Source of the DNA: JANRLF01 sp033762815
GTDB taxonomy: Bacteria; Bacteroidota; Bacteroidia; Chitinophagales; CAIOSU01
Assembly: GCA_033762815.1 (NCBI GenBank)
Contig: JANRLF010000008.1
Span: forward strand, 644,120-708,119
DNA: 64,000 nucleotides
Reading direction: 5' to 3'
In this document: positions 8,474-16,961 of the stretch, piece by piece
Layout of the letters: every line of letters starts with the position of its first letter
How positions within the stretch are numbered: position 1 is the stretch's first letter
Notes under the pieces: model-generated
What the model was told of the DNA's origin: nothing
The model's database searches: none
The model's input: the letters and a program-made list of their open reading frames with translations, nothing else
Made by a program: the position numbers and the translations under genes

Positions 8474-10612
8474 TTATTGAACCTGTGTAGAAATATGTTC
8501 TTCCCGCCGGGCATAATTACTTGCGATTTGTTCTTGCAGGGTCAAAATGTTTCCTAAGCTTTTATGGTATAGCCTATCCAACCGTGATTTTATTTCCTGC
8601 AATTGTGCAGCCAAATCATTTACCCATTGGAAAGTCCCTTGGCTAGGCTCCTTTACAATTTCCTTTGCTAGGAAACTGCGCAAGCTGGTATTTTGATCCA
8701 TATTTTTTAGTGCTGGTATCAGCACGTTATTAGTACTGTTTAGTAATGTTGTCAGTTCCTTCAACCTTGATTTGAAACGCATGTTATGGCTGGCCAAATC
8801 GCTTTCGGTTACCTGTGTGAGCGACCGCAATGAATTAATGTCTTCAAAAAGGTGGTTTTGAATTTCCAGTATCTGTTGTTGCAACTTGATAATAAGGTTC
8901 TGAAATTTATAACGGTCAAGCAGTTCCTGTTGCGCTGCAGGTTGCTTGGCAGCCATGGCAATATGGATGGCCAAAATCTTTTCATCGAATGGTTTAAACC
9001 ATTCAAAATATGGTTCCATTTCCGCGAGCACCTGCTTGCCCAATTCTGGTGCATCCGTTTTCCGATATTGGGTATCCCTAAACTGAAATTGCTTTACGGT
9101 GTTTTGACCGTTGGCTATTTCGTTTAGCTTTTGGAGTTCTTGGTTTAAAGTATTGAACTTGCTCATTTTATCTTTCAATGTAACATTGTACATTTCATCC
9201 AAAGCCACTTGCAAGTTAGGTATCGTATCTGAAATAGCCTTATAATGATCAAGATTCTCCAGGTCTAACAACTGCATATTGCGAACGTCGTACACATCGC
9301 AGTAGCGTTTATCGAATATAATTTCCTGTAGTTCTGCTTGAATAAACTCATCGACTTCTTCAGGCGAAGTAAATTTTGCCACGTTAACCAATTCGCCACC
9401 ATACATGCTTTTGCTTACTGCATTTCTTAACTGCCCGGCATTAGCGCCGAACAACAACCATGGGGAACGGCTATCCACTATTCCTGGTACGTACTTTTTC
9501 TTGGCATTCAACTCCCTTTGCAAATTGCTGGGATGGCTGGCGTACATTGGGGGCTGGTAATCGCTTTCGTTGGTAAACAAGTGGGCATCCTTCCCATAAT
9601 CGTAAGTTGGTTCCTTGCCCTTGTCTTTGGCAAGTTGATTGAGTACTTGAATGTTCTTTTGATGATGGAAAAAAATATCGGAGCTATAGAGCTCATGGTC
9701 CATCGCATTTTTTAGTTGGTACATGGTCATGCCCATTGCATTGGAGGCTGGCTCCAGTTTGGCCAAGCCGGTGATGATGGGGTCGCTGCCAGTTACGCTC
9801 ACGGCCACCAAATCCGCATTGAATTCCATTTGCCTTTGCAGGGAAGCATAAATCATGTTGATGATTTTGTACAACTGTACCAGAAAAGTGCGCAGCAAAA
9901 AAACGATGCCCGAAAGGATACCTGCAAAAACAACTGCCCAAGATCCAGAATTTTTTGCTTCTTCCAATGCTTGGTCCCAACTATCACGTCCGAAAACCAT
10001 ATCGTGAATTAGCTTGTTTACTTGATAAACATAACTGCCCATACGCATACTGCTTTGTGCAAAATGGCCAAACTCATGCGCAAGCACCGCTTTAAATTCT
10101 GCCAGATTGATTGAATTGACTAAACCCAAGCCTATCAAAAGATTTTTTCTTGCGGGGAAAAACAGACTCTGAAGAGGGTTGTCATAAAAAACGGCTGCAT
10201 TGATTTCGGAATTGATAAAGACTTTTTTAGGAAATGAAGCCCCAGTTTCCGCACACAATGCCCTTATAAAGGCAAACAATTCAGGATAATCCTCCTCTAA
10301 AATTTCGATATAGTTGGTATCAGCTTGGGCTTTCTTCTTGAACAAGAATTTTAATGTAAAAACAAAGAGCATCACGGAGGAAGCAATGGCCCCCAGTTTC
10401 AATATAATTGTAAATTTATTGATACTGTACATGGGGTAAACAATGCTCAGATAGACCAGCCACGCAAAAAATGTGACCATGCACAGGTATATGCCAATGA
10501 ATATGATAACAGCAATAAGCACGTAAACCACCCTGCTCAAGTACGAGGCCGGGACTAGTGTAATTCCTTTAGGAACTTGCTCAGGTTTTGGAGGAAATAG
10601 ATTGTTGCCCAT
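8474..10612 (-). CDS. M48-family membrane metalloprotease
   Basis: A 712-aa protein. Residues 25-90 contain two or three membrane segments. The zinc metalloprotease motif HEFGH is at residues 179-183, inside a typical M48 context (FKAVLAHEFGHFAQ), and a downstream EFNAD supplies the expected third zinc ligand. Two further hydrophobic stretches follow, and the C-terminal half (about residues 400-700) is a long charged, coiled-coil-rich region. M48 (HtpX/Ste24-like) proteases clip misfolded membrane proteins or lipoproteins. The long C-terminal extension is not part of the catalytic core and its role is unknown. The gene is monocistronic, convergent with the preceding gene. Confidence 0.88.
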   Translation of the reverse strand: MGNNLFPPKPEQVPKGITLVPASYLSRVVYVLIAVIIFIGIYLCMVTFFAWLVYLSIVYPMYSINKFTIILKLGAIASSVMLFVFTLKFLFKKKAQADTNYIEILEEDYPELFAFIRALCAETGASFPKKVFINSEINAAVFYDNPLQSLFFPARKNLLIGLGLVNSINLAEFKAVLAHEFGHFAQSSMRMGSYVYQVNKLIHDMVFGRDSWDQALEEAKNSGSWAVVFAGILSGIVFLLRTFLVQLYKIINMIYASLQRQMEFNADLVAVSVTGSDPIITGLAKLEPASNAMGMTMYQLKNAMDHELYSSDIFFHHQKNIQVLNQLAKDKGKEPTYDYGKDAHLFTNESDYQPPMYASHPSNLQRELNAKKKYVPGIVDSRSPWLLFGANAGQLRNAVSKSMYGGELVNVAKFTSPEEVDEFIQAELQEIIFDKRYCDVYDVRNMQLLDLENLDHYKAISDTIPNLQVALDEMYNVTLKDKMSKFNTLNQELQKLNEIANGQNTVKQFQFRDTQYRKTDAPELGKQVLAEMEPYFEWFKPFDEKILAIHIAMAAKQPAAQQELLDRYKFQNLIIKLQQQILEIQNHLFEDINSLRSLTQVTESDLASHNMRFKSRLKELTTLLNSTNNVLIPALKNMDQNTSLRSFLAKEIVKEPSQGTFQWVNDLAAQLQEIKSRLDRLYHKSLGNILTLQEQIASNYARREEHISTQVQ

Positions 10613-10678
10613 TTTTTAAGAAATACCAAATATAACCATATCTGTAATTATCCAAAAAAACTTCTGTTAACCTTAGTT

Positions 10679-11905
10679 TTAGTCTGCTAAGCTCTTAATT
10701 TTCTCTTCAATCAGTTGGCGGTCGGATGGGGAGGAGGTCATGGCATGTGCTTTTAGCAGATACTCCTTGGCCTTACTTTTATCCGTATGCGCGTATAGTT
10801 CTGCCAACAGTACAAAGTAGTGGTGGTTGTGCAGCAGTTGCAGCTTCAGTGCCTCGGCCAGCGCCACTTCGGAGCCTTTTACCTTATAGAGGGCATAGGT
10901 GCGGTTCAGGGCTACGGAGGGCGAGTAGTTCACCATCAGCAGGCGGTCATATAGGCCCAACACCTTTTGCCAGCGTTCCGCTTCGTCGCTGATGAGGCAA
11001 TGGCATCTGGCTATGGCGGCCTCCATATGAAAGGAGCTTACTTCATGGCCCTGTGCCGAGCGTTGCAGGAAGTCCTCGCCTTTGGCAATGAGGGCTTGGT
11101 CCCATTTGGTGCGGTCCTGTCTATCGAAAAGTATCTGCGACCCGTCGATGCCTTCCCGTGCCGAGAATCGCGAGGCATGGAAGCACATGAGGGCAAGCAG
11201 CGCAAAGGTCTTGGGCACGGCAGTGCTTGCATTTTGGGTCAGTAGCAGGCCCAAGCGCATGGCTTCCAGGCACAAGTCTTTGCGCAAGATGCTGTCTGCC
11301 CGGGTAGATGCATAGCCTTCGTTAAAAAGCAGGTAGATAATGTGCAGTACATTATCCAATCTATGGGTAAGCTGCTGCCCTGCATGAAGGTCCATGTCCA
11401 AGCCCGTGAGCCGCAAACGCTCCTTGGCCCGGAAGAGCCGCTTATTCACGGCCTCCTTATTGGTGAGGAAGGCATGGGCTATCTCATCAATCGTGAAGCC
11501 GCACAGCACCCTCAGGGCAAGGGCTATCTGTGCCTCGGCGGCAATGGCCGGGTCACATACGGCAAACAGCATACGCAACTGGCTGTCTTGTATGGCATGC
11601 TCCGAGAAATCGATCTGCTGCAAGGGCTGCTCAAGAGACAGGTGGGGCCTAATCTTTTCCTTGAAGGTCTTGTCCCGGCGCAGGTATTCCAATGCCTTCT
11701 TTTTGGCCGCTGCATACAGCCATGCTTCCGGTTGCTGGGGCGGCCCCTTCCGTTGCCATGCCTCAGTGGCTGCCATAAAGGTATCACTTACCAGGTCTTC
11801 TGCCAGTGCTATATTGGCAAAGCCAAAGGTACGCGCCAGCACCGCCACCATTTTAGTGAACTCCTTCCGGTAGAGGGCGGGTATGTCAGGCGATGCGCTG
11901 TTCAT
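10679..11905 (-). CDS. ECF RNA polymerase sigma factor with DUF6596 C-terminal extension
   Basis: 408 aa from the ATG at 11905. The N-terminus has sigma-70 region 2 (YRKEFTKMVAVLART... AEDLVSDTF), then region 4 at about residues 120-175 (FTIDEIAHAFL). A roughly 230-residue helical, TPR-like extension follows, typical of the YCII-associated ECF group (ECF42-like). There is no anti-sigma gene. In this group the C-terminal extension is thought to control activity, and a YCII/DGPF-domain gene is the usual neighbour, as here. The start codon directly follows the T-tract of a strong terminator hairpin, so expression should depend on readthrough or antitermination. Confidence 0.92.
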   Translation of the reverse strand: MNSASPDIPALYRKEFTKMVAVLARTFGFANIALAEDLVSDTFMAATEAWQRKGPPQQPEAWLYAAAKKKALEYLRRDKTFKEKIRPHLSLEQPLQQIDFSEHAIQDSQLRMLFAVCDPAIAAEAQIALALRVLCGFTIDEIAHAFLTNKEAVNKRLFRAKERLRLTGLDMDLHAGQQLTHRLDNVLHIIYLLFNEGYASTRADSILRKDLCLEAMRLGLLLTQNASTAVPKTFALLALMCFHASRFSAREGIDGSQILFDRQDRTKWDQALIAKGEDFLQRSAQGHEVSSFHMEAAIARCHCLISDEAERWQKVLGLYDRLLMVNYSPSVALNRTYALYKVKGSEVALAEALKLQLLHNHHYFVLLAELYAHTDKSKAKEYLLKAHAMTSSPSDRQLIEEKIKSLAD

Positions 11906-11940
11906 AAAAAAGGGAGCCTGCGGCACTGGGCCGCAGGCTC
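11906..11940 (-). terminator. Strong hairpin plus T6 directly abutting the sigma-factor start codon
   Basis: A perfect 11-bp stem, GAGCCTGCGGC with GCCGCAGGCTC (11914-11940), has a 5-nt loop. In the minus-strand transcript it is followed by CC-CTTTTTT, then immediately by the sigma-factor ATG. It has all features of an intrinsic terminator between the YCII gene and the sigma gene and could act as an attenuator. Confidence 0.8.
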
Positions 11941-11950
11941 ATCGTGCTTA

Positions 11951-12298
11951 TTAGCGGTTCATTGGGGGTAGTTGTGGGCGAATCTCCACGCTGCCGCCTG
12001 TTTGCAATACTGGGCAACCGTGAGACATGGTCACGGCTTCGTCCAAGGTATCAGCCTTCACAAGGAGGTAACCGCCTAGCATCTCCTTCACCTCTGCGAA
12101 GGGGCCATCGGTCACCAGGCCGCCTGGCTTCAGCACCTTGCCTTCCGGGGCCAGTCTGCCGCCGCTCGCCAGTCTGCCTTGTGCGGCAATGCCGCCAATC
12201 CATTGTTCCCAGTCCTGCATCCAGGCATCATACTTTTCTTTGGGCATGCCCTTGTAGTGGAGGTCGGTTTCTCTGAAAATCATCAAAAACTCTGTCAT
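11951..12298 (-). CDS. YCII-related (DGPF domain) protein
   Basis: A small 115-aa ferredoxin-fold protein with the diagnostic TDGPFAEVKE motif and the GGYLLVKADTLDEA stretch of the YCII/DGPF family. These proteins are encoded next to ECF42-type sigma factors and are part of the regulon or signal input. The biochemical role is unsettled. ATG at 12298 (MTEFLMIFRET) was chosen over an upstream non-ATG start because it matches the family's N-terminus. It is transcribed toward the sigma gene, with a terminator-like hairpin between them. Confidence 0.88.
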   Translation of the reverse strand: MTEFLMIFRETDLHYKGMPKEKYDAWMQDWEQWIGGIAAQGRLASGGRLAPEGKVLKPGGLVTDGPFAEVKEMLGGYLLVKADTLDEAVTMSHGCPVLQTGGSVEIRPQLPPMNR

Positions 12299-12411
12299 GT
12301 TGTTTGTTTTTTTAAGGATGTTGAAATAAAGTATCATCTCCTTGTTGCACAAAGATGGCAGAATAGGACAAAGCCCTCAACATTTTTTTTGAAATGATAT
12401 GGGCAGCATAA

Positions 12412-12446
12412 GAAAAGCGGGGACTGAAAAACATTTCAACCCCCGC
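12412..12446 (-). terminator. Intrinsic terminator downstream of the NmrA-family gene
   Basis: On the minus strand, GCGGGG ... CCCCGC (12441-12446 with 12417-12422) encloses a second weaker TTGAAA/TTTCAG pairing and is followed by TTTTCTT. It ends the 12468-13361 transcript. Confidence 0.6.
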
Positions 12447-12467
12447 CGTTATTAACTTCAAGGCTTC

Positions 12468-13361
12468 TTAGCTGGCATTATAGGCCAGGGCAAACTCCTT
12501 GGCAAAATCGGCCAATTTCACTTTCCCGAATTGCTGTGGGCGGTTTTTCCAGTAGTCAGCTTCCATTTCACCGTTACGCAGTGCTTTGCCCATGGCGGTA
12601 TAACCATCGGCTATGGTAGTGCTCAAGCCCGCTTGCAACATGCCTTGGCGCGATTGTTCGTCAGTAAACTCCACATAGGGTAGCTCGGGTTTGCCAATGG
12701 CACTGCCCAAGGTTTTCGCCACTTGCTCCCAAGTATTGCTGTCATCGCTGGCGATATACTGCACCCTGTGGCCTGTAAAATCAGGCTTCAGCAGCAGGGC
12801 CAGGGCGGCATCGGCAATATCTTCGGTATGGGTCAGTACCAACTTATGGCTACTAGGTTGGGTGCTGCCCATAATGCCCATCTGCTTAATCATCCCTATT
12901 TGGCTGAAAAGGTTGTAGTAAAAGTAGCTGGGGCGCAGGTTTACCACATTCAGTTCAGGGTACTTTTCCAGGGCTTTCTCCAAGTAAGCAAGCCCATCCA
13001 CCGGCCCGGCACCGGTACCCATATGTGCGCCCACGCTGCTTAACACCACCAGGTACTTTACGCCATTAGCTACCACGGCGGCTACCAGGTTGTCGGCCAC
13101 TTTTTGCTGGTAGCCCAACCAATCGCTTACCCCAAAGTTGGGAGGAATCATGAGGTAAGCGGCATCGGCGCCCGCAAAGCTGGCGGTTACAAAGTTTGCG
13201 TTTTCCACGTTGCCAACGGCTGCTTTGGCACCCAATTGCTCAATGGCCGCCACCCGCTCGGGGCTGTTGGTGAGCACGGTAACGTCATGGCCTTCCTTTA
13301 CCAAGCCTTGCACGATGGATTTACTAATGTGGCCTAAAGAGCCGGTAATTGCGTATTTCAT
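12468..13361 (-). CDS. NmrA/SDR-family NAD(P)H-binding oxidoreductase
   Basis: 297 aa, atypical short-chain dehydrogenase/NmrA fold. The N-terminal dinucleotide motif reads TGSLGHIS after a beta strand. The pattern of a Rossmann fold followed by a small C-terminal substrate lobe fits the quinone-oxidoreductase-like (QOR2/azoreductase) group. The gene is divergent from an HxlR regulator, a common arrangement for redox or electrophile-induced oxidoreductases. Its promoter abuts a palindromic operator candidate. Substrate unknown. Confidence 0.85.
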   Translation of the reverse strand: MKYAITGSLGHISKSIVQGLVKEGHDVTVLTNSPERVAAIEQLGAKAAVGNVENANFVTASFAGADAAYLMIPPNFGVSDWLGYQQKVADNLVAAVVANGVKYLVVLSSVGAHMGTGAGPVDGLAYLEKALEKYPELNVVNLRPSYFYYNLFSQIGMIKQMGIMGSTQPSSHKLVLTHTEDIADAALALLLKPDFTGHRVQYIASDDSNTWEQVAKTLGSAIGKPELPYVEFTDEQSRQGMLQAGLSTTIADGYTAMGKALRNGEMEADYWKNRPQQFGKVKLADFAKEFALAYNAS

Positions 13362-13395
13362 TTTCTTGTTTTTGAATGATTAATTTTTGACAAAA

Positions 13396-13451
13396 CAAAG
13401 CTAACTTTACACTGTATAAAAAGAAAGTACTTACCCAAAAGTTAGTGTAAA
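13396..13451 (-). promoter_or_regulatory. Promoter of the NmrA gene with concentric palindromic HxlR operator candidate
   Basis: On the minus strand a perfect Bacteroidota -7 element, TAGCTTTG (13396-13403), is preceded by TTTC 19 nt upstream. Upstream of the -7 box is a symmetric site: TTTACACT (13406-13413), central palindrome AAGTACTT (13425-13432) and AGTGTAAA (13444-13451). All share one dyad axis at 13428.5 with equal 11-nt arms. It covers the -33 region, as expected for a repressor site between hxlR and its target. Confidence 0.6.
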
Positions 13452-13461
13452 ATTTTTTAGC

Positions 13462-13818
13462 ATGAGCCATATCAAAGCAAGCTCTACCCAGCAGGAAAAT
13501 AAAAAGGCAGCCATGGCGCAGTGCCCCGTGCACTTCACTTTGGAAAAGATAGGTGGCCGTTGGAAACCGCTTTTATTGTTCAACCTCATGTCGAAAAAAT
13601 TGCGCTACAATGAGCTGCGCCGTGCCCTGCCCAAGGTATCGGAAAAAATGCTGATACAGCACCTGCGGGAGCTGGAGCAGGATGGGCTAGTATCGCGCTT
13701 GGTACTGACCGTAGTGCCGCCACATGTGGAGTACAGCCTTACGAAAAAAGGCGAGGAACTGGCCCCCATACTGAACGCCATGGCGCAATGGGGTTTAAAG
13801 AATAGGGAAGTGGCCTAG
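13462..13818 (+). CDS. HxlR-family winged-helix transcriptional regulator
   Basis: A 118-aa MarR-like winged-helix dimeric regulator. The family hallmark is clear: CPVHFTLEKIGGRWKPLLL near the N-terminus, LRYNELRRALPKVSEKML for the recognition helix and the wing around LVSRLVLTVVPPHVEYSLT. Cys21 is at the position of the redox- or electrophile-sensing cysteine in HypR/YodB-type members. It is divergent from an NmrA-type oxidoreductase that it probably represses. The shared intergenic region holds the palindromic site described at 13406-13451. Confidence 0.93.
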   Translation: MSHIKASSTQQENKKAAMAQCPVHFTLEKIGGRWKPLLLFNLMSKKLRYNELRRALPKVSEKMLIQHLRELEQDGLVSRLVLTVVPPHVEYSLTKKGEELAPILNAMAQWGLKNREVA

Positions 13819-13827
13819 TGGCCGATT

Positions 13828-13885
13828 GGTCGCCAGTTTACGACTGGCCGCCATAGCATTCGGCAGATTACATCTGGTGAGACTA
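13828..13885. repeat. Dispersed palindromic element, partial copy 2
   Basis: Begins with GGTCGCCAGTTTACGACTGG, the same palindrome that opens the other copies, followed by a degenerate GGCAGATTACATCTGGTGAG half. It precedes mntA and explains why that frame appears to start too early. Confidence 0.55.
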
Positions 13886-13906
13886 GGAAAAATATTATAT
13901 TTGGTT

Positions 13907-14209
13907 ATGCGCCTTTCAAAGGAACAAATCCAAGTTATCAAAGATATCCTGAGTAGGAAACCAGTGCTGCGGGCTTTTGTTTTTGGCTCGTTTGCCCGCG
14001 ATGAAGCCGACAATGATAGCGATATTGACCTTTTGGTTGAGTTGGATTACACCCAACATATAGGTTTAGGCTTCGTGGCCATCCAGCAGGAGTTGGAGGA
14101 CATGCTCCACCATAAGGTCGATCTTGTTTCCGCTGGTGGGCTATCCAACCGCCTTCGCCCTTATATTGACCAAGAGAAGCAAATGATTTATGAGAAAGCC
14201 AGCGGGTGA
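13907..14209 (+). CDS. mntA: MntA-type minimal nucleotidyltransferase antitoxin
   Basis: A 100-aa minimal nucleotidyltransferase with the pol-beta motif GSFARDEADNDSDIDLLVE (Gly27, Ser28, and the metal-binding pair Asp39/Asp41). MntA antitoxins AMPylate the partner HepT toxin. ATG at 13907 was chosen because the codons before it derive from a dispersed repeat. The gene overlaps hepT by 20 nt, the usual coupled arrangement. Confidence 0.9.
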   Translation: MRLSKEQIQVIKDILSRKPVLRAFVFGSFARDEADNDSDIDLLVELDYTQHIGLGFVAIQQELEDMLHHKVDLVSAGGLSNRLRPYIDQEKQMIYEKASG

Positions 14210-14534
14210 TAAGGAACGCCTATTACATATTTTCGATGCTATTGGGGAGATAGAAAGCTATGTGATTGGTATCGATGAAATTGGTTTTGCAAGCAATTCA
14301 ATGATGGTACATGCTACCATTAAGCAATTGGAGATTATAGGTGAAGCTTGTAACCGTGTTTCTGAAAGTTTACGGGCAGCAAATCCCCAGGTTGATTGGC
14401 GGAAGATTATTGGTCTTCGAAACATACTTATTCATGAGTACTTTGGAGTAGATAGAAGCCTAATTTGGCAAATAGTTCAACATGATATGCTTGAATTGAA
14501 AGAAAAGATAAACAAGATTGCAACTTCCCTGTAG
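14190..14534 (+). CDS. hepT: HepT-like HEPN-domain toxin (DUF86)
   Basis: A 114-aa all-helical HEPN protein. The RNase motif RX4HXY is intact as RNILIHEY (Arg77, His82, Tyr84). The tyrosine is the residue AMPylated by MntA in characterised pairs, so both halves of the toxin-antitoxin mechanism look functional. HEPN toxins cleave RNA, including tRNA. The overlap with mntA fits translational coupling. Confidence 0.9.
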   Translation: MRKPAGDKERLLHIFDAIGEIESYVIGIDEIGFASNSMMVHATIKQLEIIGEACNRVSESLRAANPQVDWRKIIGLRNILIHEYFGVDRSLIWQIVQHDMLELKEKINKIATSL

Positions 14535-14567
14535 GGTCTAGAATGGGGATGCTAAACTGGATTTGGC

Positions 14568-16253
14568 TTAGTCCAAATCAATTTGGCCCTTTTTTCCCTT
14601 TTTCTGCTTCTTGTTTTCCTTCTTCTCCGGGTTCATGAAGGCACGGCCCATGGCCTTTACGAAACGCAGGCGGAAGGTGGGTTTCTTATGGAAGGAGATG
14701 CGCTCAACCCTTCGGATGTAGTGGGGCTTTCTCTCTGGCAGGGGCTTATAGCCTGGCTGGCTGGAATGCTTCAGGTGGATGGCGGAAATCTCTTGGCCGT
14801 CCTCGTCTACCAAGCTCAGCTTCGCCGATTCGTTGCCATAAATATCCACCCTACCGTAGGCGTTCTTATAGTTCTTGTTGCCCAGGCCATTGCCGCCCCC
14901 GTTCCAAGCATAGCGTTTCATTTTGGGGTAGCCGGCCAGCCGGCCGATCAGGTTCATATAATGCGCCAGCACGGTGCCCGTAACGGAAAGCCCACTGGCA
15001 TTGATTTCGGGCAGGCCAGCGTTGCGGCCGTCGTCCATAACGTTGTGGTGAGTATCGCCGCTCAGTACGATGATATCCTTCAGGTTGTTTTGCTTGATAA
15101 AGCCCAACAACTCGTTTTGGCTGGCGGGGTAACCGTTCCAGTAAAAGCTCCAAGACAGCGCCAAGCGAAAACCAGTGCCCGTTTCCCCGCCGGCCGACAC
15201 CAGCAAATCCTGCATATGGATGCCCAAATTGACCAAGTGGATAAGGTTTTTGTTGAAGGGCACCCCCATCACGATGAACTTCCAATCGGCGGTGGAGTTT
15301 TTCAGGCCCTGCTTCAACCAGTCCATCTGCGCATCGCTGATGATTTTGTGGTTGCTATCTGGCTTGAAGCTCCATAGGTTTTTGGTACTGTCATACTTAA
15401 AGGCATCGGGCGGGAAACAAGCGTCGGCGCGGGTATCGAGAAAGAAAATCTCGGAATTGCCCATCACGAAACTATGGTAGCAGCCACGGCTGGTATCCAC
15501 CATGGGGTAATGGGGGTACATATCGTAGTAGCCTTTCAGGATGCGGCGGCGGATACTGTCCTGGGTGCTGTCGGTCACCATATAGTTGATGACTTTTTTG
15601 CCCTCTTTCTTGTAGGCGGCCCGCTTTACATGGCGGTGGGCAGAAGCACCCACGCCATCGTGATTGTCACCCACATAATCGGTAAAGGTGTAGGGCAGCA
15701 TTTTTTCCATCTCCTTTTCCGTGTATCTTTTCACATAGCCTCGGAAAACGGAAGAATCGTCATGGGGGTAGCCTGGTATCATGTAGTCAGGGTAAGACCA
15801 ATCGCCGGTATGGATGAGGATATCCGGCTTGGCATCTGCCATCACATTGAATACTTTCATGTTGGGCGTCTCTTGGCAGGAGCCTGTGGCGATAACGTAA
15901 TGCTGGCGGGTGCCCGCGGGGGGAAAGGTTTTAAAATAGCCTTGGCGCGCATCGGCCTGACCATTTACCATAATACGGTAATGGTAGGTGGTGGCAGGCT
16001 GCAAGCCAGCGGCATCTACCAGCACCCTGTTGTACAGCTTAGGGTCACTGCTTAAAGAGTATTGTCGGTCAATCTGCTGGAAATCGGCTTGGCGACTCAA
16101 CTGCACCGTCAATTCCGTTGGCGCATTGGTGAAAAACATAATTTTCACGCTGGTATCAGTGGCCGCTCCCAAAACTGGTGAGTACGCTACCCACTGCGCA
16201 TTCAGTTGCCAGGTGCCCAACAACCAACAGCATACAAATAGTATTTTTTTCAT
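14568..16253 (-). CDS. PhoD-like phosphatase / metallophosphoesterase, secreted
   Basis: 561 aa from the ATG at 16253, with a signal peptide (MKKILFVCCWLLGTWQLNAQ). A fibronectin-like N-terminal domain (about residues 20-110) precedes the PhoD metallophosphoesterase domain. Motifs seen are THTGDWSYPDY-like metal ligands, DTRAD and SGDTHHN. A lysine-rich C-terminal tail follows (KKENKKQKKGKKG). PhoD-like enzymes hydrolyse phosphodiesters or monoesters outside the cytoplasm with Ca/Fe. An upstream in-frame start seven codons earlier was rejected because it would spoil the signal peptide. Confidence 0.85.
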   Translation of the reverse strand: MKKILFVCCWLLGTWQLNAQWVAYSPVLGAATDTSVKIMFFTNAPTELTVQLSRQADFQQIDRQYSLSSDPKLYNRVLVDAAGLQPATTYHYRIMVNGQADARQGYFKTFPPAGTRQHYVIATGSCQETPNMKVFNVMADAKPDILIHTGDWSYPDYMIPGYPHDDSSVFRGYVKRYTEKEMEKMLPYTFTDYVGDNHDGVGASAHRHVKRAAYKKEGKKVINYMVTDSTQDSIRRRILKGYYDMYPHYPMVDTSRGCYHSFVMGNSEIFFLDTRADACFPPDAFKYDSTKNLWSFKPDSNHKIISDAQMDWLKQGLKNSTADWKFIVMGVPFNKNLIHLVNLGIHMQDLLVSAGGETGTGFRLALSWSFYWNGYPASQNELLGFIKQNNLKDIIVLSGDTHHNVMDDGRNAGLPEINASGLSVTGTVLAHYMNLIGRLAGYPKMKRYAWNGGGNGLGNKNYKNAYGRVDIYGNESAKLSLVDEDGQEISAIHLKHSSQPGYKPLPERKPHYIRRVERISFHKKPTFRLRFVKAMGRAFMNPEKKENKKQKKGKKGQIDLD

Positions 16254-16322
16254 GATGGGCAAAGCTAGCAACAATCATGAATTTTAGGCGACTATAATTT
16301 AGGCAAACAAAAAAGCCAATTG

Positions 16323-16616
16323 CTATTTGATTTGATTGAGCTTTTTGGGGTGCTGGCGATTGTCGAATAGCGTAACGATAAGCAGTGTCTTGCCTTTAGT
16401 CTTATAATACAAAGTAACTTGCTTGGTTATTACTGCTTTTCTAATGTCCTGTTTAAATAGAGGATACAATAGCGGCCGTTTCAATATTAGGCTAACAACC
16501 CTTTCCGTTTTCAGGAGAAATTTTAAGGCCTCTTTTTCGGACCAATTAGCCACTAGATGTGCTAAGATTTCATTTAGCTTGCTCTCTGCCTCATGCGACC
16601 ACTTTTCTTTAAGCAT
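16323..16616 (-). CDS. RelE/ParE-family toxin
   Basis: 97 aa, with the ParE-like layout of two N-terminal helices followed by a beta-sheet: a helix pair (AESKLNEILAHLVANWSEKEALKFL), a core around RPLLYPLF...IRKAVITKQVTLYYK, and the C-terminal strand LLIVTLFDNRQHPKK. It lies 3 nt after the upstream antitoxin frame in the same direction, which supports a type II toxin-antitoxin operon. The target (gyrase or ribosome-bound mRNA) cannot be told from sequence. Confidence 0.85.
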   Translation of the reverse strand: MLKEKWSHEAESKLNEILAHLVANWSEKEALKFLLKTERVVSLILKRPLLYPLFKQDIRKAVITKQVTLYYKTKGKTLLIVTLFDNRQHPKKLNQIK

Positions 16617-16619
16617 TGA

Positions 16620-16862
16620 TTAGAAATTAAATCGCTGCTTGATAGATACCCTTACCTCCTCATAAGATTTTACCCTCCCGGCTTCAATATCAGCTAAGCC
16701 ATTTTCTATGCTCTTTCTTTCTTCTTCAGAAATCAAATCCCATACTTCTTGTGTCCTCATCCGCTCCCGCTCCAGTATCTCTTTGCAAATGTTTAAAACG
16801 CTTTCGTCTTCGATAGTGTCAATCAAACTGTGCAAAACCTCTCTGGTGTTTTTTATCGCCAT
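16620..16862 (-). CDS. Antitoxin of the RelE/ParE pair
   Basis: An 80-aa, highly charged helical protein with the 'EEERKSIENGLADIEAGRV' type segment common to Bacteroidota antitoxins partnered with ParE-like toxins. No clear N-terminal DNA-binding fold is obvious. It is the first gene of the two-gene operon, with a 3-nt gap to the toxin. Confidence 0.8.
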   Translation of the reverse strand: MAIKNTREVLHSLIDTIEDESVLNICKEILERERMRTQEVWDLISEEERKSIENGLADIEAGRVKSYEEVRVSIKQRFNF

Positions 16863-16961
16863 ACATAAACCTTTCCGTTCATTAAATATACGGATTGTTC
16901 AATGAGTTCAAAATAGCACCGCAATAAAGCGGTAATAGTTGTCTTGGTAAACAATGCTACC

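Noticed and set aside
14583..15377. 264-codon plus-strand frame opposite the PhoD-like gene
   Set aside because: Antisense shadow; the PhoD frame has clear motifs and a signal peptide.
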